Notes under the pieces: model-generated
Seen by the model: the letters and a program-made list of their open reading frames with translations, nothing else
The model's database searches: none
What the model was told of the DNA's origin: nothing
Shown here: piece by piece, positions 19,497 to 35,811 of the stretch
How positions within the stretch are numbered: position 1 is the stretch's first letter
How the letters are laid out: each line of letters begins with the position of its first letter
Position numbers and translations under genes: made by a program
Source: Stenotrophomonas sp. 169
GTDB lineage: Bacteria > Pseudomonadota > Gammaproteobacteria > Xanthomonadales > Xanthomonadaceae
Length of the DNA: 64,000 nucleotides
NCBI RefSeq assembly: GCF_014621775.1
Contig: NZ_CP061204.1
Coordinates: 3,368,501 to 3,432,500, forward strand
Reading direction: 5' to 3'

Positions 19497-19871
19497 TTAT
19501 GCCTTCGGACGCTTGGCGCCGTACTTCGAACGGGCCTGGCGACGCTTGGCGACACCGGAGGCATCGAGCGAACCGCGAACAGTGTGGTAACGCACACCCG
19601 GCAGATCCTTGACGCGACCGCCGCGGATCAGGACCACGGAGTGCTCCTGCAGGTTGTGGCCTTCACCACCGATGTAGCTGATGACCTCTTCCTGGTTGGT
19701 CAGGCGGACCTTGGCAACCTTGCGGAGGGCCGAGTTCGGCTTCTTCGGGGTGGTGGTATAGACGCGCGTGCAGACGCCACGGCGCTGCGGGCACTTCTCG
19801 AGCGCCGGCGAGGCACTCTTGTAGGTGGTAGCTTGCCGCGGCTTGCGGACCAGCTGGTTGATCGTCGCCAT
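19497..19871 (-). CDS. rpsL: 30S ribosomal protein S12
   Basis: Decoding-centre protein. 124 residues. The lysines whose mutation gives streptomycin resistance elsewhere are both wild type (K43 in [12 protein letters not shown] and K88 in GRVKDLPG). D89, the RimO methylthiolation site, is present. It heads the str operon behind a good promoter and a leader hairpin. Confidence 0.98.
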   Translation of the reverse strand: MATINQLVRKPRQATTYKSASPALEKCPQRRGVCTRVYTTTPKKPNSALRKVAKVRLTNQEEVISYIGGEGHNLQEHSVVLIRGGRVKDLPGVRYHTVRGSLDASGVAKRRQARSKYGAKRPKA

Positions 19872-19928
19872 CAGTAGGTTCTTCTGATTGGGGCCAGTAA
19901 AAACTGACCAGAGATGCGGAAATGTTAA

Positions 19929-19952
19929 AGCAGGCCTGAAAACGGGCCTGCT
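19929..19952 (-). promoter_or_regulatory. str-operon leader hairpin, attenuator-like
   Basis: An 8-bp perfect stem (AGCAGGCC) with an 8-nt loop is followed on the minus strand by TTTAACATTT. It would lie at the very start of the rpsL transcript. Confidence 0.5.
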
Positions 19953-19962
19953 GAGACAGACG

Positions 19963-19992
19963 ATTGTAGCAACCTGTCAGAAAGGCAGTCAA
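19963..19992 (-). promoter_or_regulatory. str-operon sigma-70 promoter
   Basis: TTGACT and TACAAT are spaced by 18 bp on the minus strand, five of six matches each, about 90 bp upstream of rpsL. A second TTGACA occurs a little further upstream, without a fitting -10 box. Confidence 0.75.
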
Positions 19993-20062
19993 ACGCGCTC
20001 CTGTCAAGCCCTCCCTGATCCAGGGAAGTTACCGGGGGGCCTCCATGTACCCCGTTCAGACT

Positions 20063-20092
20063 GGCAGGCGAAACCCGAAGGCCTCGCCTGCC
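20063..20092 (-). terminator. hairpin downstream of rpoC
   Basis: An 8-bp perfect stem (GGCAGGCG) with a 14-nt loop, 40 bp beyond the rpoC stop. The U tract is on the plus-strand side, so termination of the rpoBC transcript here is uncertain. Confidence 0.4.
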
Positions 20093-20131
20093 CTTTTCCG
20101 TGCCCACCCCCGAGGGGGCGGACCGTATTTC

Positions 20132-24379
<4,248 letters not shown>

Positions 24380-24434
24380 GGTGTTCTCCAGAAGGAGGAA
24401 TGCTGTGTCGATGGGCTGTCAGGAGCGAAGCAGC

Positions 24435-24460
24435 GGCGCTGCTGCCGGGGCAGCAGCGCC
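24435..24460 (-). promoter_or_regulatory. perfect 12-bp hairpin between rpoB and rpoC
   Basis: GGCGCTGCTGCC and its exact complement are separated by 2 bp, 7 bp past the rpoB stop. It has no U tract. In RNA the inner pairs open into a small tetraloop-like loop. A likely role is mRNA protection or pausing between the two large subunit genes. Confidence 0.6.
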
Positions 24461-24467
24461 TGCGCGA

Positions 24468-28622
<4,155 letters not shown>

Positions 28623-28680
28623 GATGTCTTCCACCTTGTTGTGAGGGGCGTGCGTCCACGACCCAAAAGGAAACTTGAAA

Positions 28681-28747
28681 TTGTCAGTTGGAAGTCGCTG
28701 GTATTGCCGGCACCAGCACGCCTTCTCTTGCTACTTCCAACTGCCAA
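28681..28747 (-). promoter_or_regulatory. long imperfect stem upstream of rpoB, candidate RNase III site
   Basis: TTGTCAGTTGGAAGT at the left pairs with ACTTCCAACTGCCAA at the right, 14 of 15 bases. Between them a second stem forms from GCTGGT and ACCAGC. Together they make a branched or extended double-stranded RNA close to the rpoB start. Confidence 0.5.
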
Positions 28748-28840
28748 CTTGACTGCATCTGTTGACCGCCGCCGCGCTGCGCGCTGGCTGGACGGGCCTT
28801 TTGACCGCAGCCCGTGTTGGGCTTTTTTCGTTTGTCTTGC

Positions 28841-28862
28841 AGCCGACTGAAGTCGGCTCTAC
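28841..28862 (-). repeat. GTAG REP element
   Basis: The minus strand reads GTAG followed by an 8-bp stem AGCCGACT/AGTCGGCT. It matches the GTAG family seen at 1338, 40384, 58398 and 60785. Confidence 0.65.
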
Positions 28863-28882
28863 CGCGCGTGGTGAAACGACCA

Positions 28883-28910
28883 AAGGCCGGGGGCTTACGC
28901 CCCCAGCCTT
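28883..28910 (-). promoter_or_regulatory. rplL-rpoB attenuator-like hairpin
   Basis: A 12-bp stem with one mismatch and a 4-nt loop (AAGGC, mismatch, GGGGGC) lies 41 bp past the rplL stop and is followed by TTTGG on the minus strand. Its position and shape fit the partial terminator that lowers rpoBC expression relative to rplJL in enterobacteria. Confidence 0.6.
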
Positions 28911-28951
28911 GGCTGCATCGCCCGAAATCGATGGCGACGCAAGGGATCTGC

Positions 28952-29320
28952 TTACTTGACTTCGACAGTCGCGCCAGCAGCTTCCAGGTCCTTCTTGATC
29001 TTCTCGGCTTCGTCCTTCGACGCGCCATCCTTCACGACGCCGCCGGCTTCGGTCAGGTCCTTCGCTTCCTTCAGGCCCAGGCCGGTGATGGCGCGGACGG
29101 CCTTGATCACTTCGACCTTCTTGTCGCCCGGCGACTTCAGGGTCACGGTGAACTCGGTCTGCTCTTCAACAGCAGCAGCCGGGCCAGCAGCGGCAGCTGC
29201 AGCAACCGGAGCAGCGGCGGAGACGCCGAACTTCTCTTCGATGGCCTTGACCAGCTCCATCACTTCCATCAGGGACTTCGAGGCGATTGCGTCGACGATC
29301 TGTTCGTTGGTAAGGGACAT
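28952..29320 (-). CDS. rplL: 50S ribosomal protein L7/L12
   Basis: Multicopy stalk protein that recruits translational GTPases. 122 residues: an N-terminal dimerisation helix, an Ala/Pro-rich hinge ([20 protein letters not shown]) and the C-terminal factor-binding domain ([20 protein letters not shown]). It is 63 bp downstream of rplJ. Confidence 0.98.
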   Translation of the reverse strand: MSLTNEQIVDAIASKSLMEVMELVKAIEEKFGVSAAAPVAAAAAAGPAAAVEEQTEFTVTLKSPGDKKVEVIKAVRAITGLGLKEAKDLTEAGGVVKDGASKDEAEKIKKDLEAAGATVEVK

Positions 29321-29383
29321 GATTGATACCTTTCAATAATATTCTGGATGTAGGTTCCGTCAGGAACCACGGTAGGTCGAAAC

Positions 29384-29917
29384 TCAGGCGGTCTCGGCGA
29401 CCGGCTCGTCAGCAGCAGCGGTTTCACCGCCACCCAGCTGATCGGCCAGGGCCTTGTTGGCGCGCGCGAACATCGTGACCGGCTCGGTCAGGACGCGTGC
29501 CAGCATTGCCAGCGCCTGGTTGAGGGTCGGCAACGAGGCCAGCACATCAACGTGGCTTGCCGGGAACACTTCGCCGCCGATGGCGACAACCTTGGGCTGC
29601 AGCTTATCGTTGCCCTTGGCGAATTCCTTGATCAGGCGACCGGCTGCGCCGGGCTCCTCGAGCGAAAACGCGTACAGCAGCGGACCGACCAGCTTGTCCT
29701 GTGCACATGCGAATTCGGTGCCTTCAACGGCGCGCGAAGCCAGGGTGTTCTTGACAACTTTCAAGAAAACGCCGGTTTCACGAGCCTGCTTGCGCATCGC
29801 GGTCATCTGGGAGACCGTGGTGCCAGCATATTCGGCTGCGATCAAGGAGTGGGCCTTGGCGGCGATGTCTGCCAGCTCCGCGACTACTTCTTGCTTCTGG
29901 GACAGATTGAGAGCCAT
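29384..29917 (-). CDS. rplJ: 50S ribosomal protein L10
   Basis: Stalk-base protein that anchors L7/L12 dimers and, as the L10(L12) complex, represses its own translation through an upstream leader. 177 residues, with [20 protein letters not shown] at the start and the C-terminal helix that binds L12 dimers. A leader with L10-leader-like sequence lies upstream. Confidence 0.97.
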   Translation of the reverse strand: MALNLSQKQEVVAELADIAAKAHSLIAAEYAGTTVSQMTAMRKQARETGVFLKVVKNTLASRAVEGTEFACAQDKLVGPLLYAFSLEEPGAAGRLIKEFAKGNDKLQPKVVAIGGEVFPASHVDVLASLPTLNQALAMLARVLTEPVTMFARANKALADQLGGGETAAADEPVAETA

Positions 29918-29991
29918 TGCACTCCTCCGATTGAACTCCGCTTACGGCTCCTGCCGTGTGCGGTCCTGGGCGGCGTCCGTCCTGGACACCG

Positions 29992-30012
29992 GGAACATCA
30001 GGCTGATGTTCC
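29992..30012 (-). promoter_or_regulatory. hairpin in the rplJ leader
   Basis: GGAACATCA and TGATGTTCC form a 9-bp perfect stem with a 3-nt loop, about 75 bp upstream of rplJ. Confidence 0.45.
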
Positions 30013-30059
30013 GGGGGGTGGGCCGTTCCAGACCTGGATCCAACCTGGGTTACCCCAGA

Positions 30060-30235
30060 CTTGCATGACCAGAAAAAACTCCAGAAGGGCACCATCTACG
30101 CAGGGTGATCCACGAAGGATCGATTAAGCGTTCGTGACTGCTCCGGCGGCGACTCCTTGCCAAATCGAGCTTCCGTGCCCGTCGCCGGCATACCACGACC
30201 GCACCTGCGGTCTTTGACGGCTGCCACCGGCGATG
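30060..30235 (-). promoter_or_regulatory. ribosomal protein L10 leader RNA
   Basis: The minus strand contains GACCGCAGGTG and, downstream, CCCTGCGTAGATGGTG, which closely match the conserved segments of the E. coli rplJ leader (from memory). In E. coli the L10(L12)4 complex binds this fold to control rplJL translation. A run of six T follows CTGGAG downstream of the second segment. Boundaries are approximate. Confidence 0.7.
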
Positions 30236-30302
30236 GATGCCGGCGGACGCCTTCAAAAGAGACGGACAAGGAACCCGAAGGCGCCCTGCCCGCTTGAATC
30301 AC

Positions 30303-31001
30303 TTACTTCAGGGTCAGCGTCGACTGGTCGACCGTGACGCCCGGGCCCATCGTCGAGCTGACCGACACCTTCTGCAGGTACAGGCCCTTCGAGGTGGCCG
30401 GCTTGGCCTTGATCAGGTCGAGCAGCAGCGCCTGCAGGTTCGACTTCAGCGCTTCGTCTTCGAAGCTGGCCTTGCCGATGGTGCAGTGGATGATGCCGGC
30501 CTTGTCAGTGCGGTAACGCACCTGACCCGACTTTGCGTTCTTGACGGCTTCGCCCGGGTTGGCCGAGACGGTGCCGACCTTCGGGTTCGGCATCAGGCCG
30601 CGCGGGCCGAGCACGGTGCCCAGCTTACCAACGACGCGCATGGCGTCCGGGGTCGCGATCACGACGTCATAGTTCAGATCACCGGCCTGCATCTTCTCGG
30701 CCAGATCGTCCATACCGACCGCTTCCGCACCTGCGGCCAGGGCTTCGTCAGCCTTGGCACCGGCCGGAGCGAACACTGCGACGCGGACCGACTTGCCGGT
30801 ACCGGCCGGCAGCACGGTGGAACCGCGCACCTGCTGGTCGGACTTCTTGGCATCCACGCCCAGGCGCACGGCCACGTCGATCGACTCGACGAACTTGGCG
30901 GTGGCGGTGGTCTTCAGGATCTTGATTGCTTCTTCGAAGCCGTACGACTTGCCGGCGACGACTGCGGCCTTGGAGGCCTTCTCACGCTTGGTCTGTGCCA
31001 T
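30303..31001 (-). CDS. rplA: 50S ribosomal protein L1
   Basis: L1-stalk protein that guides E-site tRNA release and represses the rplK-rplA mRNA. 232 residues with the core [20 protein letters not shown] and the conserved C-terminal part. It follows rplK by 4 bp. Confidence 0.98.
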   Translation of the reverse strand: MAQTKREKASKAAVVAGKSYGFEEAIKILKTTATAKFVESIDVAVRLGVDAKKSDQQVRGSTVLPAGTGKSVRVAVFAPAGAKADEALAAGAEAVGMDDLAEKMQAGDLNYDVVIATPDAMRVVGKLGTVLGPRGLMPNPKVGTVSANPGEAVKNAKSGQVRYRTDKAGIIHCTIGKASFEDEALKSNLQALLLDLIKAKPATSKGLYLQKVSVSSTMGPGVTVDQSTLTLK

Positions 31002-31005
31002 CTTA

Positions 31006-31434
31006 TTAACCCTCCACCACGATGCCGATCGAACGCGCAGAACCGGCGATCGTACGCACGGCGGCGTCCAGATCGGCGGCAGTCAGATCCGGTTCCTTCG
31101 CCTTGGCGATCTCTTCCAGCTGCTTGCGGGTGACCTTGCCGACCTTCTCGGTGTTCGGGCGCTTGGAGCCCGACGAGATGCCAGCAGCCTTCTTCAGCAG
31201 GGTGGTCGCCGGGGTGCTCTTGGTGATGAAGGTGAACGTACGGTCCGAATAGGCCGTGATGATCACCGGAACCGGCAGACCCGGCTCGAGCTTCTGCGTG
31301 GCGGCATTGAAGGCCTTGCAGAATTCCATGATGTTCAGACCACGCTGACCCAGCGCAGGACCGACCGGCGGCGAGGGATTGGCCTGACCGGCCTTCACCT
31401 GCAGCTTGATGTAACCGACAACTTTCTTTGCCAT
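31006..31434 (-). CDS. rplK: 50S ribosomal protein L11
   Basis: GTPase-centre protein that also activates RelA in the stringent response. 142 residues: [20 protein letters not shown] at the amino end with the proline-rich [13 protein letters not shown], and the rRNA-binding C-terminal domain. First gene after the nusG terminator, with its own promoter. Confidence 0.98.
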   Translation of the reverse strand: MAKKVVGYIKLQVKAGQANPSPPVGPALGQRGLNIMEFCKAFNAATQKLEPGLPVPVIITAYSDRTFTFITKSTPATTLLKKAAGISSGSKRPNTEKVGKVTRKQLEEIAKAKEPDLTAADLDAAVRTIAGSARSIGIVVEG

Positions 31435-31528
31435 GACTATGCTCTCCGGGTGCTAGCGCCTTACGACTACAGGCTCCCCATCGGACCGGGAATCTCGCGT
31501 CCCGGCATCGCGTTTTTGAATACATGCC

Positions 31529-31552
31529 GAAGGCCACCTTGCGGCGGCCTTC
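31529..31552 (-). promoter_or_regulatory. hairpin in the rplK leader
   Basis: A 10-bp stem with one G-U pair and a 4-nt loop (GAAGGCCGCC gcaa GGTGGCCTTC on the minus strand) lies about 30 nt into the leader. The downstream leader may hold an L1 target, as in E. coli, but I cannot fold it reliably by eye. Confidence 0.45.
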
Positions 31553-31584
31553 ACTTTTGCCAGGTTCCTGGCAGGAAGCCGGGC

Positions 31585-31613
31585 ACTATACCAGTGCTTT
31601 GACGTAACGTCCA
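31585..31613 (-). promoter_or_regulatory. rplK-rplA promoter
   Basis: TGGACG and TATAGT are spaced by 17 bp on the minus strand, and TGG directly before the -10 box gives an extended -10 element. It lies about 150 bp upstream of rplK. Confidence 0.7.
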
Positions 31614-31629
31614 CACCAGGGATCCTGAA

Positions 31630-31648
31630 CGCCGGGCTTCGCCCGGCG
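31630..31648 (-). terminator. hairpin after nusG
   Basis: An 8-bp perfect stem (CGCCGGGC) with a 3-nt loop, 7 bp past the nusG stop. The U tract is poor (TTCAGG), so termination may be partial. Confidence 0.5.
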
Positions 31649-31655
31649 CCGTGGA

Positions 31656-32219
31656 TCAGCCGTTGGCTTTTTCGACCTGGCCGAACTCGAGCTCCACCGG
31701 GGTGGCGCGACCGAAAATCAACACCGAGACGCGCAGACGGCTCTTCTCGTAGTTGACTTCTTCCACCACACCGTTGAAGTCGTTGAACGGACCGTCGGTG
31801 ACGCGGACCATCTGGCCCGGCTCGAACAGCACCTTCGGACGCGGCTTCTCGATACCGTCCTGAACGCGGTTCAGGATGGCTTCGGCTTCGGAATCGGCGA
31901 TCGGCAGCGGGCGATCCGCGGTGCCACCGATGAAGCCCAGCACGCGGGACGTATCCTTCACCAGATGCCAGCTTTCGCTGTCGATGCGCGGGATGCCGCC
32001 TTCTTCGTGGGTCTCGATCTGCACCAGCACGTAGCCGGGGAAGAACTTGCGCTCGGAACGACGCTTCTGGCCTGCGCGCATTTCGACCACTTCTTCGGTC
32101 GGAACCAGCACATCACCAAACAGCTCTTCCTTGGCGTCACGGACGATGCGATCGCGCAAGGCCTGCGCAACCGACTTCTCGAAGCCTGAATAGGCGTGAA
32201 CAACGTACCAGCGCTTCAT
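31656..32219 (-). CDS. nusG: transcription termination/antitermination protein NusG
   Basis: Elongation factor that binds RNA polymerase through its NGN domain and couples to Rho or ribosomal S10 through its KOW domain. 187 residues: [20 protein letters not shown] (NGN) and [20 protein letters not shown] (KOW). It is 10 bp downstream of secE, the usual pair. Confidence 0.98.
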   Translation of the reverse strand: MKRWYVVHAYSGFEKSVAQALRDRIVRDAKEELFGDVLVPTEEVVEMRAGQKRRSERKFFPGYVLVQIETHEEGGIPRIDSESWHLVKDTSRVLGFIGGTADRPLPIADSEAEAILNRVQDGIEKPRPKVLFEPGQMVRVTDGPFNDFNGVVEEVNYEKSRLRVSVLIFGRATPVELEFGQVEKANG

Positions 32220-32229
32220 GGGTTACTCC

Positions 32230-32643
32230 TTACCGGCCCAGGAACCACTGGGTCAGTTTCTGAATGACGAAGTCGAATCCACCCAGCAGCAAGCTGAGGA
32301 TGATCACAACCACGATAACGACCCAGGTCATCCGGATGGCTTCCTGGCGCGTCGGCCAGACCACCTTGCGCAGCTCGAAGCGTGACTCGGACAGGAAGTC
32401 GCGGGTATCGCGACCCTTTCCGGTCAGCATGAAAACGGCAATACCGCCCGCCAGGCCGACAATCACGGCAAGCGCGCGGATCTGGCCAGCCCACGCACCC
32501 AGCTGGGCGGCGCGACCGGAGTCTGCAGAGAACCAGAACCAGACGAACAGTCCTGCCAGCACCAGCAACGATGCGGCGACGTACTTGACGAGGTCTCCAC
32601 CAGAGGTGGACGTATCCTTGGAGTGTTCGATCTTGCTGTTCAT
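32230..32643 (-). CDS. secE: preprotein translocase subunit SecE
   Basis: Essential small subunit of SecYEG. 137 residues with three hydrophobic segments (about 20-40, 52-72 and 103-125), as in E. coli. The conserved amphipathic region SRFELRKVVWPTRQEAIRMT precedes the last one. It lies 46 bp downstream of tRNA-Trp and is co-oriented with nusG. Confidence 0.96.
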   Translation of the reverse strand: MNSKIEHSKDTSTSGGDLVKYVAASLLVLAGLFVWFWFSADSGRAAQLGAWAGQIRALAVIVGLAGGIAVFMLTGKGRDTRDFLSESRFELRKVVWPTRQEAIRMTWVVIVVVIILSLLLGGFDFVIQKLTQWFLGR

Positions 32644-32689
32644 CCGGCTCGGGCTGCTTTAGCGGCGGACCGCTGGTTAGGAAGGCAGA

Positions 32690-32765
<76 letters not shown>

Positions 32766-32835
32766 ACGTAGGTAAACTTTGCCTTGCCTTAGACGGCGAA
32801 GGCGGACCGAGGTTCCCGGCCCGCCAATCGCGCGA

Positions 32836-32860
32836 CCGGCAGTCTTGCACAAACTGCCGG
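32836..32860 (-). promoter_or_regulatory. hairpin between tuf copy 2 and tRNA-Trp
   Basis: CCGGCAGT and ACTGCCGG form an 8-bp perfect stem with a 9-nt loop, 10 bp after the tuf stop. No U tract; it may be a processing or weak termination signal before the tRNA. Confidence 0.45.
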
Positions 32861-32870
32861 AACTGCGGGA

Positions 32871-34061
32871 TTACTTGACGATCTTCGACACCACGCCGGC
32901 GCCGACGGTACGGCCGCCTTCGCGGATCGCGAAACGCAGGCCTTCGTCCATTGCCACCGGGTTGATCAGGGTGACAACCATCTTCACGTTGTCGCCCGGC
33001 ATCACCATCTCGACACCTTCCGGCAGCTTGGCAGCACCGGTGATGTCAGTGGTACGGAAGTAGAACTGCGGACGGTAGCCGTTGAAGAACGGGGTGTGAC
33101 GGCCGCCCTCATCCTTCGACAGCACGTACACTTCGCCTTCGAACTCGGTGTGCGGCTTGATCGAACCCGGCTTGCAGAGGACCTGGCCACGCTCGACGTC
33201 GTCACGCTTGGTGCCGCGCAGCAGCAGACCGGCGTTGTCGCCTGCCTGACCCTGGTCGAGCAGCTTGCGGAACATTTCCACGCCGGTCACGGTGGTCTTG
33301 ACGGTGTCGCGGATACCGACGATTTCGATTTCTTCGCCGACCTTGATCACGCCGCGCTCGATACGACCGGTCACCACGGTGCCGCGGCCCGAGATCGAGA
33401 ACACGTCTTCCACCGGCATCAGGAACGGCTTGTCGACAGCGCGCTCCGGCATCGGGATCCAGCTGTCCAGCGCCTCGACCAGCTTGATGACAGCCGGCAC
33501 ACCGATGTCGCTCTGATCGCCTTCCAGCGCCAGACGCGCCGAACCGGCGATGATCGGGGTGTCGTCGCCCGGGAAGTCGTACTTGCTCAGCAGCTCGCGC
33601 ACTTCCATTTCCACCAGCTCAAGCAGCTCGGCGTCATCGACCATGTCTGCCTTGTTCAGGAAGACGACGATGTACGGCACGCCGACCTGACGCGACAGCA
33701 GGATGTGCTCGCGGGTCTGCGGCATCGGGCCGTCAGCAGCGGAACAGACCAGGATCGCGCCGTCCATCTGCGCTGCACCGGTGATCATGTTCTTGACGTA
33801 GTCAGCATGGCCCGGGCAATCGACGTGGGCGTAGTGACGGTTCGGGGATTCATATTCGACGTGTGCGGTCGAAATCGTGATGCCACGTGCCTTTTCTTCC
33901 GGCGCGGCGTCGATCGAGGAATAATCCTTGAACTCGCCACCGAAGCGCTCGGCACCGATCTTGGTCAGTGCGGCGGTCAGCGTGGTCTTGCCGTGGTCGA
34001 CGTGACCGATGGTGCCGACGTTGACGTGCGGCTTGGTGCGCTCGAACTTACCCTTGGCCAT
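32871..34061 (-). CDS. tuf: elongation factor Tu, copy 2 (tRNA-linked)
   Basis: Same 396-residue EF-Tu as the str-operon copy, with P73, N74, S200 and V395 as the only differences. Domains and GTP-binding motifs are identical. The gene lies in the conserved tRNA-tuf-secE-nusG arrangement and is probably transcribed from the tRNA-Tyr promoter. The near identity to copy 1 at the DNA level points to ongoing gene conversion. Confidence 0.98.
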   Translation of the reverse strand: MAKGKFERTKPHVNVGTIGHVDHGKTTLTAALTKIGAERFGGEFKDYSSIDAAPEEKARGITISTAHVEYESPNRHYAHVDCPGHADYVKNMITGAAQMDGAILVCSAADGPMPQTREHILLSRQVGVPYIVVFLNKADMVDDAELLELVEMEVRELLSKYDFPGDDTPIIAGSARLALEGDQSDIGVPAVIKLVEALDSWIPMPERAVDKPFLMPVEDVFSISGRGTVVTGRIERGVIKVGEEIEIVGIRDTVKTTVTGVEMFRKLLDQGQAGDNAGLLLRGTKRDDVERGQVLCKPGSIKPHTEFEGEVYVLSKDEGGRHTPFFNGYRPQFYFRTTDITGAAKLPEGVEMVMPGDNVKMVVTLINPVAMDEGLRFAIREGGRTVGAGVVSKIVK

Positions 34062-34101
34062 GGCTGCTTATCTCGAATTCGTCTTGGGGTGATGCTTAAG
34101 A

Positions 34102-34177
<76 letters not shown>

Positions 34178-34230
34178 GAGTTTTGCATTATGGCATGAAC
34201 CGAAATATCTTCAAAGTTCTAAACATTCAA

Positions 34231-34304
34231 TGGAGCGGGAGACGGGAATCGAACCCGCACAATCAGCTTGGAAGGCTGAAGTTCTACCATTGAACTACTC
34301 CCGC
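34231..34304 (-). tRNA. tRNA-Gly (TCC anticodon)
   Basis: 74 nt with encoded CCA. The acceptor GCGGGAG pairs with CTCCCGC. The anticodon loop CTTCCAA gives TCC, and the T arm GCGGGTTCGATTCCCGT is normal. Confidence 0.97.
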
Positions 34305-34339
34305 ACCGGGAATTGCCACAACGTGAAACTACGTGAAAC

Positions 34340-34425
34340 TGGTGGAGGGAGGTGGATTCGAACCACCGAAGGCGTAAGCCAGCAGATTTACAGTCTGCCC
34401 CCGTTGGCCGCTTGGGTATCCCTCC
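34340..34425 (-). tRNA. tRNA-Tyr (GTA anticodon)
   Basis: 86 nt with encoded CCA and the long variable arm of class II tRNAs. The acceptor GGAGGGA pairs with TCCCTCC and the anticodon loop is CTGTAAA. It is the first gene of the tRNA-tuf-secE-nusG unit. Confidence 0.97.
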
Positions 34426-34480
34426 TTACCACCCCATGCCGTGGCGCCGAAGCGTTGCGGTGTGTGGTGGTGAGCCCGCA

Positions 34481-34531
34481 ATTCTGCTTATCCGCCGCAG
34501 GTCTGTCAACACGTTTTTTCTTTTTTTTCAC
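34481..34531 (-). promoter_or_regulatory. strong stable-RNA promoter with UP-like element before tRNA-Tyr
   Basis: On the minus strand an A-rich tract (34512-34531; runs of eight and six A) precedes TTGACA, then 17 bp, then CAGAAT, then a GC-rich discriminator (TGCGGGC). This arrangement is typical of growth-rate-controlled tRNA/rRNA promoters. Confidence 0.75.
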
Positions 34532-34561
34532 ATGCTGTCGCAAACCCGTTGATACGCAAGG

Positions 34562-35617
34562 TTATCGGCCGGCGACCTCGAGTGGCTCGTCGGCGAAGAT
34601 CGCAACATGCGGCACACCGTCGGCGCCTATCCAGCCCCGATACATGCCCTGGGTGTTGAAGGGCAGCCCGATCTGCCCGTCTGCGGTCAGGACGATGGCG
34701 CCCCCGTCACCGCCCATGGCAGGGATCATTTCATTGATGACCTCGCGCCCGGCCTGGGCGGCCGGGGTGCCAGACAGACGCACGCGTGCGCAGATTTCAT
34801 GCGCTGCCGCGGTGCGCAGGTAGAACTCACCCCAGCCGGTGCTGGATACCGCACAGCGCGCATCGGCCCAGGTGCCAGCACCGATGACCGGCGAATCGCC
34901 CACGCGCCCGTAGCGCTTGTTGGTCATACCGCCCGTCGACGTGCCTGCCGCCAGCCTGCCCTGCACATCCAGCGCGAGCGCGCCGACCGTGCCGAAATGC
35001 CGGGCGGTCTCCAGATCGGCATGCGCCGTGCCCGCTCGCTCTTCCTGCAAGGCCCGCTGCAGCTGCTGCCAGCGCTTGTCCGTGCGGAAGTACGACGGAT
35101 CGACCAGCGTGACACCCTGCTCGGCAGCAAAGGCTTCAGCGCCCTGACCTACCATCATCACGTGCGCAGAGTGCTCCATCACCGCCTGCGCCAGCAGGAT
35201 CGGATTGCGCACCCGCTGCACGCCGGCTACGGCACCGGCACGCTGGGTCGCGCCGTCCATCAACGATGCATCCAGCTCGTTGCGACCGTCATGGGTAAAG
35301 ACCGCGCCACGCCCCGCATTGAAGGTGGGGTCGTCCTCGAGCACGGTGATGGCGCGGGTGACCGCGGCCAGTGCCGGGCGTCCGGCAGCGAGCTCGGCAT
35401 GCCCCGCGCGCAAGGCGGCCGTCAGCGCCTGGCGGGCGGCACGCTCTTCTGCTGTGGACAGATCCTTGCGCTGCACCCCAGCCCCGCCGTGGATCACCAG
35501 CAACGGATCGGCCATCACAGCCGGCGCCACCCCCGGTTCGCCGGGCGTGGCGGCGGCCGCAACGGCAGCAAGGCTCAGCGACAACAGCACGGCGGCACAG
35601 CACAGGCGCAACGTCAT
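34562..35617 (-). CDS. exported isoaspartyl peptidase/L-asparaginase (Ntn-hydrolase)
   Basis: Plant-type asparaginase family enzyme that hydrolyses asparagine and beta-aspartyl dipeptides. It is made as a precursor that cleaves itself before the catalytic threonine, here T210 in HFGTVGALALD, to give alpha and beta chains. The 351-residue start chosen (MTLRLCCAAVLLSLSLAAVA) encodes a signal peptide, so it probably acts in the periplasm. VIHGGAG near residue 42 and GTSTGGMTNK in the beta chain are family motifs. A longer in-frame start exists but would bury the signal peptide. The gene diverges from the autotransporter. Confidence 0.88.
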   Translation of the reverse strand: MTLRLCCAAVLLSLSLAAVAAAATPGEPGVAPAVMADPLLVIHGGAGVQRKDLSTAEERAARQALTAALRAGHAELAAGRPALAAVTRAITVLEDDPTFNAGRGAVFTHDGRNELDASLMDGATQRAGAVAGVQRVRNPILLAQAVMEHSAHVMMVGQGAEAFAAEQGVTLVDPSYFRTDKRWQQLQRALQEERAGTAHADLETARHFGTVGALALDVQGRLAAGTSTGGMTNKRYGRVGDSPVIGAGTWADARCAVSSTGWGEFYLRTAAAHEICARVRLSGTPAAQAGREVINEMIPAMGGDGGAIVLTADGQIGLPFNTQGMYRGWIGADGVPHVAIFADEPLEVAGR

Positions 35618-35811
35618 CCAGGCATCTCCCACAGGTCGGTAAACGACCACGCTGCGCGCGTGCGGCTCGCTTGGCAAGCACCTCGCCGAGCGCGCCGCGC
35701 TTTTCAGCCGGAGTCGATGGAGCCCACCGGAACGCTGCCCTAGCGTCGGGCGCTGCGGCCGATCACGCGCCGCCGCACCCCACCCCTGCGCCACCCCGCA
35801 AGCGAGACCCC

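Larger units (their letters stand above)
28623..28951 (-). other. 329-bp structured spacer between rplL and rpoB
   Basis: No gene. In minus-strand order it holds an attenuator-like hairpin (28883-28910), a GTAG REP (28841-28862), a short hairpin with T6 on the plus strand (28809-28828), and a long interrupted stem (28681-28747) about 60 bp before rpoB. In E. coli this spacer carries the rpoBC attenuator and an RNase III site; the parallel is inference. Confidence 0.6.
29918..30302 (-). other. 385-bp leader region between rplA and rplJ
   Basis: No gene. It contains the L10-leader-like RNA (about 30060-30235) and a further 9-bp hairpin (29992-30012) closer to rplJ. No clear promoter was found. 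Confidence 0.65.
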
